Positions 12,361-24,521 of a DNA stretch of 64,000 nucleotides are shown here, in pieces. The stretch is taken from assembly GCF_963678975.1 (NCBI RefSeq), contig NC_089272.1, positions 62,136,574 through 62,200,573 on the forward strand, read 5' to 3'. The position numbers and the translations under genes are program-made. Each line of letters begins with the position of its first letter. The first letter of the stretch is position 1. The notes under the pieces were generated by a model. It did not search any database. It was not told where the DNA came from and was given only the letters and a program-made list of their open reading frames with translations. Source of the stretch: Dysidea avara. Lineage: Eukaryota; Porifera; Demospongiae; Dictyoceratida; Dysideidae.

Positions 12361-12527
12361 AAAAGTAGTGAAACAAGAAATGAATGATGGCATTACAGCA
12401 TAGCTCAGTGGGAACTCCCTACTTTGGCATTAAACAAAATAATAATAATAGCTAATGTACCAAAGTAGGGACTTTCCCACTGAGCTATATTGTAATACCA
12501 TCATTCATCTCTTGTTTCACTACTTTT
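12361..12527. mobile_element. Hairpin MITE flanked by a 46-bp direct repeat
   Basis: The arms (AGTAGTGAAACAAGAAATGA... and ...TCATCTCTTGTTTCACTACT) pair over about 65 bases, including the internal CTCAGTGGGAA/TTCCCACTGAG. The flanks 12248-12293 and 12528-12573 are imperfect direct repeats (CATGGGTNTATNCTNCATTACTGGAATGGTATA). These are much longer than a target duplication, so the insertion may sit between tandem copies of a host repeat. Confidence 0.75.
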
Positions 12528-12573
12528 CTGAAATTACATGGGTGTATACTCCATTACTGGAATGGTATATTCA

Positions 12574-13456
12574 CTGCACTATCTGATAAAAAAATATTGA
12601 TTGTGTATATGTATATAGGCAATTACAATACAATTGACTCCACAAGTTAACAACAGATACAAATTAATAATATTAAGTAACCCTTGAAAATATAACCACA
12701 GCCAAAGCACTTGTCCACCTCACAAAAATGTTGTTGTATACATATTACATGCAGTTACAAGATGTCTGATCTTACTATAGCTACAGTGTAGGCAGGTGAG
12801 GCAGCTGTCTCATCAAAATTATTGGTGATTGAACTAAGATTAGTCTGAGAAGCATTTGATGTTTCTAGATGGTTGTAGATACATTTAAACCTTGTTAAAC
12901 CTTGCATTAACAAAGTTATAGCAATTGATTTAGTCCAAAATACTGTATACATTCCATCCCTAGGGCATGCAGCTTCAAGGGGTTTTTGAGGTTGAGAGTA
13001 GTAGTGTAAATGTCGAGATCCCTAAAGTAGTCACCCTAATACAACAGTCAAGTACATTTTAGCATAAGTAAAACTGTTTTTGATATATATTGCTGAAACC
13101 ATTCTGGAATCCAGCCTCTGGTCAGATTATTCAACCCAGGGAGCATACCCCATAGATTGACATATTTTACATGCTATATAGTGTGATTACTTATGTCTTC
13201 TGTACATTATGTACATAGTAGCCCTGCCATCACAAGAATACGTATATCTGGCCTTAAACCAGTGATCATAATTCCTGAAGCTGCCCATACATTCATACAG
13301 TAGTTTCTAACAACAAAAGTTGACACTTTCATTTAAAAAAATTAACCTGGCTGTTAATCAATACTGTGTGTGTATGTATTTTTAACCTTTTTGGATTTGT
13401 TCCCTTCATTAGAAGGGCCACATGATCATTTTATGGCAGTGGTACAGAGGAGGAGG

Positions 13457-13458
<2 letters not shown>
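12574..13458. other. No recognisable gene
   Basis: AT-rich intergenic sequence; no exon, RNA gene or clear mobile element seen. Confidence 0.4.

Positions 13459-13546
<88 letters not shown>
13459..13546 (+). repeat. (GT)n microsatellite
   Basis: An almost uninterrupted GT run of about 85 bases, preceded by a short GGA repeat (AGGAGGAGGA). Confidence 0.97.
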
Positions 13547-13548
<2 letters not shown>

Positions 13549-13817
13549 GTGCTTGCATTGTTAATGTTGAGCTGCAATAACATAAACCTATTCTACATTA
13601 TGGGAAGAGTATATAATGATCTAGATTCTTTATGATAACATGAGAATAGTTTGTTGCAAGGTGTGGTGCTCTATCCTGAAATAAAGCTAATTAATGCATT
13701 CTATGCAGTTGATATTAATTAAAATTGCTTCCAGATTGAAACATGTGACAAGTAATGTTCAAAAATTTTCTGGGGGCATTTCCCTAGTATCCCCTAGCTG
13801 GAACATGCAACATTCAT

Positions 13818-14851
13818 ATGTGACTGGGTCTGCGAAAATAGGGCATGTGGGCACATAAAATTTGCCTAGTTTTTCAAGCTTTTGTGGCTCATAAGCAGGG
13901 GTGTAGCCAGGATTTTTTTAAGGGGGGTTCCAGCACCAGCATTGAGTTACCAGAAGCAGCGCCCCCAGCCACTGAGAGACTTTCAAAATTTTAATGAATC
14001 AAAACTCAGCAGATTGCTATATTTTATGCAAAAAGTACATTAATTATGATGCATATAAGTGCCCCACGATGAAGATAGTGGAACCAGACAGCATAACACA
14101 TAGAGACACATACTAGTAATCTGTAAGTGATAGTTATCTCACTGTGGTATATAAGAGCCATGAATCCACTGGTACAAATGGAATGACTTACAATCAAACA
14201 ATATAACTATACAAATATATGCATAGCATATATTCATTTTGCATAACATGCACAAGTGATAAATTACTGGAGCTCTATATCTTTAAACACTGCACACCAA
14301 AGCTATAGCAGTATAAGGTCATGCTAAGTTTTGTATTTAATGTTAGAATGTCTGAAAAACTTCATATGGACATTACATGCATGTTCTATATTAGAGTATA
14401 CCTGACTGCTCTATTAGAGTATATACCTGACTGCTCTATTAGAGTATGTCGATCTTTTAAACAAGTTTTGAAGAGGCCTAGGGCTCATGTTACCTCTGTA
14501 AATCCTTCCCGAGAGATGAATGCAAGCTTTATCAATTGTTGTGCTGTGCTATATTATACTCACTCATTTTGTCCTGCCACACTAAATGGTGTGTTAGGAT
14601 CCTGCTTGCAGAAGTCTAAATTTTACAGGGGGGTTCCTGAACCCCCCGGAACCCCCCTCCCTACGCCCCTGATAAGTTTTGATACAATTATGCTATGGCC
14701 ATGCAACTTTCAGCACATATTATCCATTTAATTGGCGATATAACACAAGTTATAAAATGCAGATATTTTACTCCAATACTGAGATATGACCTGCTGTGTG
14801 ATGGGGTGCAGTTTGTGCCCACATGCCATATTTTCGCAGGCCCGTTCACAT
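13818..14851. mobile_element. Inverted-repeat transposon with GTGACTGGGTCTGCG-type ends, carrying a nested element
   Basis: The left end TGTGACTGGGTCTGCGAAAA is mirrored by TTTTCGCAGGCCCGTTCACA at the right, and inner bases (GGGCATGTGGGCAC against GTGCCCACATGCC) extend the TIR to about 35 bp. A related shorter element is at 24522-24772. About three quarters of the interior is a later insertion (13896-14671). No transposase frame was found. Confidence 0.8.
13896..14671. mobile_element. Nested element with CAGGGG ends and 5-bp target duplication
   Basis: It starts CAGGGGTGTAGCCAGGA and ends CCCTACGCCCCTG, with ATAAG duplicated on both sides (13891-13895 and 14672-14676). Two close copies of the CTCTATTAGAG motif lie at 14404-14447. 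It shares terminal bases with the elements at 58652-59099 and about 32166-32732. Non-autonomous. Confidence 0.8.
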
Positions 14852-14944
14852 ATACTAAAGTACATGCTTCATTTCATGGTCTATACCAACACAAGTTTGC
14901 AAGGTCTGCCTCACCTATTTAAATTTCTAGTTACGTGTTTGTAC

Positions 14945-15300
14945 TGTATAAACATATCTAATCCAAAACAGCCAAGCTGTAAAAAAAGAGTGCGCCCCCC
15001 AAAAAGGCTATGGTGAAAAAAGATGTGAAATCCAAGGAGGCGGCCAAGGAATGGCTGTGATGGTAGGTTAATGGTAAAAAATTTAATAACAACAATTCAA
15101 GTGAATTTTGGTGCCGCTTGGTCTTGGCACAAAATTCCCCTGAATCAATGTTGTTATTAAAAATTTCACCATTAACCTACCATCACAGCCATTTCTTGGC
15201 CGCCACCTTGGATTTCACATCTTTTTTCACCATAGCCTTTTTGGGGGCCGCACTCTTTTTTTACAGCTTGGCTGTTTTGGATTAGATTTCACTTCTTTTT
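14945..15300. mobile_element. Large palindrome of a composite element family
   Basis: CCAAAACAGCCAAGCTGTAA at about 14957 pairs with TTACAGCTTGGCTGTTTTGG at about 15279, and inner arms pair through GATGTGAAATCCAAGG, ATGGCTGTGATGGTAGGTTA and TTAATAACAACA. The hairpin is about 340 bases in all. The same palindrome recurs, diverged, at about 57385-57685. In both places a GTAGCTGAACTCTCTACA tandem array lies beside it, in opposite orientations, so palindrome and array belong to one mobile unit. Confidence 0.8.
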
Positions 15301-15354
15301 GTATTTGTATACCCCAAAATAGGCCGGCTTTGAGGTTTTTTTAACGTATCTTTG

Positions 15355-16215
15355 GTCACTATAGTTTGTAGCTGAATTCTCTACATGGTGGTTTCTTTGT
15401 AACTGAACTATCTACAAGGTGACTTCTTCTAGCTGATCTTTCTATAGGGTGATTTGTTTGTAACTGAACTCTCTACAAGAAAACTTCAAACTGATCTCTG
15501 AACAGGGTGAATTGTTTGTAGCTGAACTCTCTACAAGGTAACTTCTTCCAGCTGATGTCTCTACAAGGTCACTAGTTTGTAGCTGAACTCTCTACATGGT
15601 GGTTTCTTTGTAACTGAACTCCCTACAAGGTGACTTCTTCTAGCTGAACTCTCTACATGATGGTTTCTTTGTAGCTGAACTCTCTACAAGGTAACTTCTT
15701 CTAGCTGATCTCTCTACAGGGCAATTTGTTTGTAGCTGAACTCTCACATGATTGTTTCTTTGTAGCTGAACTCTCTACAAGGTGATTTCTTCTAGCTGAT
15801 CTTTCTACAGGGTGATTTGGTTGTAGCTGCACTCTCTACAAGGAAACTTCTTCTAGCTGATCTCTCTACAGGGAGATTTGTTTGTAGCTGAACTCTCTAC
15901 AGGTGATTTGTTTGCGGCTGAATTCTCTACATGATAGTTTCTTTGTAGCTGAACTCTCTACAAGGTAACTTCTTCTAGCTGATCTCTCTACAGAGCGATT
16001 TGTTTGTAGCTGAACTCTCTACATGGTGGTTTCTTTGTAGCTGAACTCTACAAGGTGATTTCTTCTAGCTGAACTATCTCTTTCCGTAGTTGAACTCCCT
16101 ACAAGGTAACTTCTTCTAGCTGATCTCTCTACAAGGTGAATAATTTGTAGCTGAACTCTCTACAGGGTGATTTGTTTGTAGCTGATCTCTATACAGGTTA
16201 CTTGTTTCTAACTGA
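15355..16215 (+). repeat. Tandem array, GTAGCTGAACTCTCTACA unit
   Basis: About 18-20 imperfect repeats of some 45 bases: TTGTAGCTGAACTCTCTACA followed by (A/T)GGTGRYTT and CTTCTAGCTGATCTCTCTAC. Units alternate between GAACTC and GATCTC forms, suggesting a higher-order unit of about 90 bases. The reverse complement of the same unit forms the array at 55085-57190. Confidence 0.9.
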
Positions 16216-16223
16216 TCTCTTCA

Positions 16224-16314
16224 CAGTGTTGGGAGTAACGCGTTACGTAATATTATTACATTTGTGGTAACTAAGTAATATAACGAAATACGCTATAAAA
16301 ACGAGTAATATAAC
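16224..16314 (+). mobile_element. hAT left-end fragment
   Basis: CAGTGTTGGGAGTAACGCGT and the following ATATTATTAC...GTAATATAACG stretch match the left end of the hAT element at 61864. The matching right end (CCCAACACTG) was not found here, so this is a truncated copy or one cut by the long-TIR element that follows directly. Confidence 0.75.
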
Positions 16315-18756
16315 GGTGGGGTCTATTCTACGGAACGGAACGGAACAGAATGATGGACTAAACTACGGAACGGAATGCTTTCTCAAATTGAAGCTTGCAG
16401 CTTACCATTGCTGTACAAGTTATCGGTGGCACTTCCAGCTGGTAAACAAACGTACCCCAAGAAAGATAAAACGAACTTAAGGATCGATTGTGGGTTCTTG
16501 TTGTTTATCTTCGGATGTATCAAGTAGGGAACTTAATGCATGACTTGTTTTTGCTAATATGTGAGTTATTTTTGCTTACTTTGACTTTAGAATGTACAAT
16601 CTGGGGCTCAGCCTTTCTAATAGGCATAAATCCGGCAGTATGTAGCTACACTACAAAGGAAACAAGTATGGTGACAAGCTGAATCCACTCTGTCAAGCTA
16701 AACAGAATCTAAAGGAATTTTGTGCAGTGTGTGAGGAGCAAACATTCAGATACCTCAAGGAGGCTATATTGTGTGAACATCAATGATTCATTAACAGAAT
16801 AGTGGACTACATAATGTCAGATATCTTAGCCTGAGTAGTGAGTTGAATCCAGGATGGGGTCTATTTTACAGAATGGAATGTTTTCTGAATCAAAACTTAC
16901 AGCTTGTCTAGCTGCTATCATTGCTGAAGTTGCATTCATCAGTGGAACTTCCAGGAAATGGAATAGGATAATAATAAAATATTAATAGCTGTTTCATGCA
17001 GTGCATTGTTCTATTACCTGATATATCAAGCAGGTCTCTTCAATTCATTTATGCATGACCAAGGCAAGTTTTGTTACTATACAATACAGTAGCTGATTGG
17101 ATGTCAGTTGCTTCTGGTGATCTTGACAAGATAAATAGTTTAGAAGACCACTCAATTTCTTCAGTTTCAGAGCGTAATATCCACAGAGAAATTAACTAGA
17201 AAGTACAGGAAAAGTCTAGGTGATCATGACTTTATTCAGTCTAACAAACAGAATAATTATATGGTTGATTGAGTGAGGTATCACTTGCAGAATGTTCAGA
17301 CAACCAGCGATGAGATGCATGCATGGATTCATTGAATTTTTGTTACAGTTGGAGACATTAAATATCCAAAAGCAAACTGACTGTATAATATTAATTCACT
17401 TTCTTTATATTTTCTCAATTTTGAGCCTGTATACAAATAATTAAATTTTTCTCAGTCCTAGAATAAGATGGGAGAGAAAATTTATCTTTGTTTACAACTT
17501 CAAAGGAAATGAAGAATAAAATTAGTAAATTACAGATTTAAATACTAAATATGAATTAGAGCCTTTAGATAATTATTGTTCCAAAGCAAAATTGTAGATG
17601 GAAAAAAACAAGGGCTGGTGAGATCTTGGTTATTTAATGACAGCGGTTGGAGATTAAAAGGGTAGTAACTTCTGGTTCTTGAATATGTTGCAAAGTGGAG
17701 GTACAAATCAAAATGGGATTTCAATTTCATTATGAAAAATTTGTATACTTAAATAATCTAGCATTACTGTATTCATTTGTCCTCCACTTAAATATGCTAC
17801 AACAGTGTTGGTACATTGGCAGTCTACCTTGAAATCTCAACTCTAGAGTAGATCCAACACAGAGCAGCCCACACTGTAACATATACATGTGATCCCACTG
17901 TAATTTCATGGACCATACAGCTGGACTGGGAATCACTTGAAAATAGATGAACAAATTTAACCTGTTTTGTTTGAAGTGAAGCATGTGAAATGTTACACTT
18001 AAGAAATCCTAGGATTCGTGGTATGTAATTAATGTGAGTGTTCCATTTCCGGTCTGACTAGATACATTGAAATTACACACACATCTTGGTCCAAATCGCA
18101 TTTGCCTGGTGGCTATGGGCATGGTTTCACATGCATAGCTAGGCTTATAATTGAGATTTGGTTGATCTTGGAGTTTTGGCATTTGGCCTGATTCAAGGCT
18201 AGCAGTCAGACACATCCTTGAATTTGTGCAATAGAAAAAATCAGTTCACTATTGAATACAGCATTAGTCCACTGCACCGGCTGTTAATAACTCCATGCAT
18301 ACAATTCAGTGATGTTCGCAGAATATAGCCACTTTGGGATCTGCCAATATTTGCTCCTCTCACACTGCACAAAATTCTTCAAGTTTTAATTCAGCTGGCT
18401 CTTTCCTGTTACCAGTGTCTTCCTACTTGCTTTATTTGTACACTGACATATGACTTGGAAAGCCGGCTCAGACTGTTTTCTAAAGTCAAAATGAGCAAAC
18501 CAGCTCACATAAAGTGCCCTTCTTGGTATATCCGTAGATGAACCAAGGATGAACATCACTGATACAGCTCATCCCACAATTAATACTTCGTTACTAATGA
18601 CAACCAACAAGAACCCACAATCGATCCTTTATCTTATGTTTAATCACCCACTGGAGGTGCCACTGATAACTCGTAAGGGCAGTTTCAGCAATGGTAAGTT
18701 GCAAGCTTCAATTTGAGAAAGCGTTCCGTTCTGTGGTTTAGTCCATCATTCCTATT
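16315..18756. mobile_element. Transposon with long (about 170 bp) inverted repeats
   Basis: The left arm (about 16320-16505: ACTAAACTACGGAACGGAAT, AATTGAAGCTTGCAGCTTAC, GGATCGATTGTGGGTTCTTG) is matched in reverse complement at about 18605-18756 (CAAGAACCCACAATCGATCC, GTAAGTTGCAAGCTTCAATT, GTTCCGTTCTGTGGTTTAGT). A partial internal repeat of the left arm lies at 16856-16970. No transposase of known family was recognised inside; the middle is AT-rich with no long frame. Confidence 0.75.
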
Positions 18757-18759
18757 CAC

Positions 18760-19270
18760 CCACCAAGTTTCAGCTTCTTCCCATACGCGGTTTACCCTGT
18801 AGGTGTGACAACATATTGGTGTTATTTATCGTGAATAATCGCTCATAACTCTTTGCCTGTTTATGGTTTTCCAGCCAAAGTTGGTACAGAGATGTGCCGT
18901 TATACCCCCTTCTGTGTGCCAAATTTCAAGGCAATCGGATAAGGTGTTCGCGTTTTATAGCAGTTTTTGTAAGTGTGCGAAAAGAGGAAGAAGAATAAGA
19001 AGAAAAAAAAACCAAGAAACTAAGCCAATTTTTGAAGTCGCATATCTCGGGAACGCCTGAAGCGATTTCGCTCAAATTTGGAATGTGGAGTACTGAAGTT
19101 GGAGGGAGTGTCCACAGCAAAAATCGTCTTGTTTCATCAAGGCAGCACAGAGCTACGGAGGTGCAAAAATTGCGTTTTCTTTCTTCCTGTCAATATATTC
19201 ACGGGTGTTGCGCGCCGGCTTCTTGGGCCGCACGACACACTACCGTGTATCTTGATATGATTTCATTGTA
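18760..19270 (+). repeat. Unclassified GC-richer repeat-like island
   Basis: Composition and codon-like texture differ from the surroundings and two overlapping plus-strand frames stay open (18863-19060 and 19032-19271). It contains a purine-rich run (AAAGAGGAAGAAGAATAAGA) and ends near GGGCCGCACGACACACTACC. I suspect a dispersed repeat or transposon 3' part, but no second copy is in the window. Confidence 0.35.
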
Positions 19271-20291
19271 ACAATTTTTCACTAACCATACAACCACAAG
19301 TACACGTATGCATATTCTGTATTATAGTAGGCATTCCAGACTGATCTTAAAATTTTGGAAAAACAGGCTTTTTATATGCTCAATAGATAGAGTATTGATT
19401 GCTGATCTCAGAAATATATAGTTTGTTGGGTTGGAATTAGCTACTTTGGCATGTACAGTGCTTAAAAACTGAAAAAATGTACATTTTTTCTCCAGGGTTC
19501 CCCATACATTTTACAGGGGAAAATGGCACAATTGAATCAGGAAGCCATCTGGCAATCTGGACTATCTTGAAACTGCAGTTGCTTCTAGCTGCAAGTTTGT
19601 ACATGTAATGAGAGTAACTTCAGGTCTTATTGGATCTCAGCGATCTTTGTATGCTTTGTGGTGAGCAAATATGTTTCACCTACTGCACACTTCTCAATAC
19701 AATGGTGTATGCCCATAGGCAAGTGGCTATCTCAAGTTGGTAAAAACATCAAGTTAACAACTTATAAAGGTAAACAACTAAAGTGGAGGTGCCACAATGA
19801 TGCAACAATACCTAAGGTGGAGTTGTGGTTTCAATTATGGCATTGTTATGCCGACTTTGAAGTGGTTTATACTTTTGAGCTGATATGACACAACCATCAG
19901 AAATTTGCTCTGGAGCTGAAAATCGCTAACCCGAGCGAAGTAACTACGCACTTTAAAGTAAGCACCAGTGACTACCTTCCACCCGACCGTACGTTTTTTA
20001 AAGTTTTAAAGTATTCTACATACATTACAAGGCTTGAAAAGATTACAAAACAACACAAAACTTACTAATATGTAACGCGCACGATAAAACTAAGATTTTC
20101 ATGATGATCAGCGTGTGGACAAACTCCACAGCGATTTTCACCCTCATTGGAGCTCGGACGACGGAGCAATCCCAAGTTAAACACGAGTTGTCATTTTGTG
20201 CCAGGGTTCTATTGGGGAATATACGGAGAATTTTTTTATTAAAAAATCTCGGATACTGGAATGCCTAATTATAGATATGTACATACAAGAA
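19271..20291. other. No recognisable gene
   Basis: AT-rich sequence. GAAAATCGCT at 19918 and AGCGATTTTC at about 20130 are inverted copies and may mark a degraded element. Nothing else is supportable. Confidence 0.35.
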
Positions 20292-22818
20292 TTATATATT
20301 AGGTAACTTGTAATCAGTATAGTCTTCTTCACTTAGTATGTCATATGTGATAGACAAAGCCTGTTTAATATCAACATGTCCAGTACCACAGGTTGATTTG
20401 TCTAAACAGTCCAGAAACTTATCAAACCAACCATAAGATTTCTTAGGTAACACATGTATAAGGTAATTAATTTTCTCAGATTGTATCCGTGTAATATTCA
20501 TAAGTAAATCTCTATCATCAACTGTTAGCAGCTCATTGGCATCCAGGTGGGGTAAAATGGCATCAACATCTAATTTCTCTCTCAACAGGAGATGGTTTTT
20601 CACTAGAGTTCTTTTTTGCCTGTTTTCTTTCTCTTGTCTTCTTATACAAGCCACATCATATGATTGCAACAAGTGATATGTTGATCTGTGAAATGATAAA
20701 TGTAGGTATAATATTATATTATGTACATGCATGTTGAGCTGAGCCCTCAAAAACGTTTAATAACTATAGTTGTACTCAAGGATGAAATTCCACAAGTGAA
20801 ACCTGGCTTATTTAATAGTATACTGCTTGACCTAAATTTGAAATCCTGTTATTCAAATATCTAACACTTCGATTCATGTTTACAACTAATCAAAGGTTTT
20901 GTTATAATTTCCTGTAGAGAAGCCATAAAGTGATGGTCTGTTGGTGTCGTTTACAAAATTTGTTGTGGGGCCAAACCACATCTCACTTTTACTGTCATCT
21001 CTAAAAATCATTTACTGCAGATGAAGCTCTTTCTTTGAGAAAACATACATTTCTTGTTTAGCTGCACTGTTTTCTCAGGGCTCAGCTCAATGTCCTGTAG
21101 TAATATGGTTAGGTATGAACAAATCTATTTCCCTAGACTACTTCTATTTGCCTACTGTGGTAAGCCATGATGCTTGTAGTTACACTGTATAAACTCAATA
21201 CATTAACCATTATGTTTTTCTAATAAACTAAATTGGATAGTATTCATTTTAGCTTGTGAAGATTGTTTAAAAGTATTATCATTATCTGTTCATGATCCTG
21301 CACTGGTACTGCCTATTATGTTAACATCATGTTTAATGTTTCAGGCGCCTATTGTTAGGACAGCATAATTGACAGACACTTAGATAATTACCTACCAGTT
21401 TTACTAGTCCTAAAATCCCCCTACATTATACCTACCATCCCATGAGAGGTCAGGAATGTTTGGTTACCAGTATAAATATACCTAAATATTCTGTGTTTTG
21501 ATAAGTATCATAAATAAATTCATTGTATTGCAGTCATGTGCACATTACAAACCTGACATCACACTCTTCTTCAGACATCTCGTATTGTCTTGTTAAGGTT
21601 GGAGGTAGTGATGAATGAGCAGATACATCATCAATATGAGAAATATGTCAGAACATTTTGTTTAATGAGTTAGGACTTAATTGACAACTCCTTTTATAAT
21701 GCTGCACTTCTGGAGACACTGAGGCATTTATGGATGAAATAAGCATTCCCCTTTTCTGAAATACTTCTTGATGTTGTGCTACCAGTACAGTTACTATGGT
21801 TTGGGTGAAAGTCATCACTGTGGCCACACATGTCATCATCTAGTGACAGTGACCTGTGTAACTGATGATGTAGTGACTTCTTGTGGTTATCAACAGATGG
21901 CCAAGGGCAAGAGGTTACATAATTGTGCTGAGTCTTCTTTTAAAAAATCTGAGGCATTACTATGTATTCCAGAGTCAATAGAAGTTGTAAGGCTGCAGTC
22001 GATTTTAGATGCTTGGTATTTGCCGTAGATAAATCTACATATTTACAGTAGATAAGTACCAAACATATACTCACATGCACATTATAAATTCTTACCTATG
22101 CAGATGCTCACTCATTTCTGAGGTATCTGAATTGGGACAGTGCATCCACAACAATCCCATACGAACTCCTCCCAGGTATACTAAAGAATCATTTTGTCCA
22201 CAAATTGTTAGCTGACTTTTATGCCAGGTGTGCAGGCACTTGCCAGTGTGCACATCGTGAATATTAAAAGTATCTTCCCTATCTGGTATAGTACTGTGTC
22301 CATTACAGACAGCAATAATGTGCAGTCCTTGACAATCAAGATCATGACCAACTCCATTGTTGAGTATGAACGCTATCCATATGTTTGCTAGGAAAAAACA
22401 ACACAAACATTATAGTACAGTATTTACCACTACAGATACTAAACTTACTAGCATTGAGCTGTCCAGCATCTTTATACTTCTTTTCAAACTCCTTTACAAT
22501 TCTGTTGTTCTTTTGTTTATAGTTTGGCTCTTCTGGTATGGAATAGTTTGGAATTGCATTAAGCAGATTACAATACTTGATCCACTTTTCATGATCTTTA
22601 ATAGATTCTGCATAAAAAGACAATTCCTTTCCGTCATATGATATTTCAATAATCTCCTTTGTATCTTTCATTTTGTAACTAAAATGGTTCATTTTGGCAA
22701 AAGATACTGTAAATGCCTTTGAATCGTCCTTAGCTGTTGGTTCAGAGAAACATAGGCTAGCTGGCTTATGTTCCACGTCACCACATTTTGCTGTTAAGTA
22801 CCTTCTCCTGTAGTGTCC
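20292..22818 (-). CDS. D: divergent PH-PTB-linker-CARD gene, possibly decaying
   Basis: Minus-strand exons 22818-22449 (PH: GHYRRRYLTAKC to ESIKDHEKWIKYC), 22387-22096 (PTB), a linker region 22034-21553 and a CARD exon 20685-20292 (KLDVDAILPHL, LLTVDD, LPKKSYGWFDKFLDCL) follow the exon order and phases of the A genes (1, 2, 2). The PTB has LTICG where A has IRRSG, and the GRKCHGGPG loop is shortened, so the phosphotyrosine pocket is probably lost. The CARD exon ends in its own stop, without the C-terminal segment. In the linker the frame closes at 21892-21890; two other frames then carry protein-like sequence (PSVDNHKKSL, later DDVSAHSSLPPTL). This means unplaced introns or two frameshifts. 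A first exon was not identified; the hAT at 22982-23897 lies upstream. Gene or young pseudogene: undecided. Confidence 0.7.
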
Positions 22819-22981
22819 CTACAATGTAATACCCATAGAAACCAGGCATTTCTTTCAATATCAGGTGTACATATATGCATACTCTCTGTAATGTGTGTTG
22901 TGTGTACATGTAGTGTATACGGTATATGTGTGTGTATTGTTCTTTGGTGTGAGTGTAGTGTGCGTGTGTGTGTATGCGTAT

Positions 22982-23897
22982 CAGGCTTGTTGTAATTACC
23001 CACCGAAAGTAATCAGTACAATTACAATTACTTTTTTAAGCCAATCTAATGATTACAATTACAATTACTATAGTACGTAAAATAATGATTAATAATTACA
23101 ATTACTTTTCAATTACTACTGTACATTGCATGGGGTAGCGTGATCATAGAGTACTAGTAAGTGTCTATTTTTAGTCATAGGACAAACTGGATTAGTTTGC
23201 AATTAGCTATAGTTATAGCAATTTATGTCACACGTATTATCTTTTGTTTTGTCTGAGTGGAATTGTTTTCATGCTACTTACACAATTCTCAGCATTAATC
23301 TTAAGGTATATTAACTGTTCAAACTTTTTGGGTAATAGTCTACATCCATTTGGTCTGAGAACATTGCCACTATGACTGAATACACACACTTGGTGCAGAT
23401 GTTGCTGAAACTCTCAGCATATTCTTTGCTATTGTACTTAAAATTGGGGTATTTATTTGCTTTTATCTTCCAAAATTTTACAGGGCTTTCATCCTTTGTA
23501 AACTCTGTGTCATCTAGATACGTATAAATTCTTTTTCTACTATTGAACATTATGTACCCCATGGGTATTCCATACTGTACATAAAATGTTAAACTATGTG
23601 GTCAACAACTACATGTCTATAATTTCAATAATTTACTGTAGCTACATGGGTAACATGTCATACACATGGGATTGTGTACATAGTCACTAGTCAAGTTATG
23701 GGATAGTACTTTTATCTAGCTTAACTTTGATTCCTTGCACTTAATTACATAATGATTATTGACTAAACAGCTAATTACAATTACAATTACCATTATTTTT
23801 ATGCTCAGTGAGCAATTACAATTACAATTACAATTACTTGAAAATTGCTAATGATTAGTAATTAATTACAATTACGATTACAATTACAACAAGCCTG
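22982..23897. mobile_element. hAT transposon with transposase relic and 8-bp target duplication
   Basis: The ends CAGGCTTGTTGTAATTAC and ATTACAACAAGCCTG are inverted repeats, flanked by exact ATGCGTAT duplications (22974-22981 and 23898-23905). Subterminal AATTAC repeats occur at both ends. On the minus strand 23311-23562 encodes ESPVKFWKIKANKYPNFKYN and SNICTKCVYSVIVAMFS, resembling the hAT C-terminal dimerisation region. The coding part is incomplete, so it cannot move by itself. Confidence 0.88.
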
Positions 23898-23947
23898 ATG
23901 CGTATGCATACGTATGTATATAGTATATATTATATAGTGTGCATTTT

Positions 23948-23962
23948 GTTTGTGTGTGTGTG

Positions 23963-24034
<72 letters not shown>

Positions 24035-24065
24035 TGGGTGCGTGGGTGTGGGTGTGGGTGTGGGG

Positions 24066-24096
<31 letters not shown>
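23948..24096 (+). repeat. Compound GT/CGTG microsatellite
   Basis: (GT)n passes into about 18 units of GCGT, then GGGTGT and (GT)n again. Open frames here in several phases are products of the repeat. Confidence 0.97.
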
Positions 24097-24097
<1 letters not shown>

Positions 24098-24401
24098 ACC
24101 TATAAAAACAATACATAATGATAAAATTAATGTGCAACATGAAAGCTGTGACAACCTTTAATGTACCAAATTATCAGTACAATGTAGCTATTAAATTCAT
24201 CAAACAATGCAGAGATCATACTTTTATATTTTGTAGTCATAATACTTATTTGACAAACATAGATAGCGCACCTTGACACCAATCTTAACATATACCCATC
24301 CATTAAACACTGGTCGTCCTGCCATAGTCTGTCACTTGGAATGTATACTCTATTTGAAGGATATACATATGACATTCTTTTATTGGAACTGATAATGAAT
24401 C

Positions 24402-24506
24402 ATGGTTTGTCCACACCATATATGCATAAGATATTCATTGATGACTTGTGATCATGGTTTGTCCACACCATGTATGCATCATAAGATATTCATTGATGAC
24501 TTGTGA
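24402..24506 (+). repeat. Two-copy direct repeat of about 52-55 bp
   Basis: ATCATGGTTTGTCCACACCA...GATATTCATTGATGACTTGTG occurs twice in tandem (24402-24450 and 24452-24506). The second copy has a few extra bases (CATCATAAG). Confidence 0.85.
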
Positions 24507-24521
24507 ATATGTGAATAGGCC

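Noticed and set aside
14321-14731. 136-codon plus-strand open frame
   Set aside because: It spans the inside and the end of two nested transposons, and the sequence has no domain character.
15355-16215. Regular repeats that could suggest a CRISPR-like array
   Set aside because: Units are contiguous and imperfect with no unique spacers, in an intron-containing animal genome, so this is a satellite-like array.
23862-24161. Several open frames of 60-92 codons on both strands (runs of TH, RT, CV)
   Set aside because: They are translations of the GT/CGTG microsatellite and not genes.
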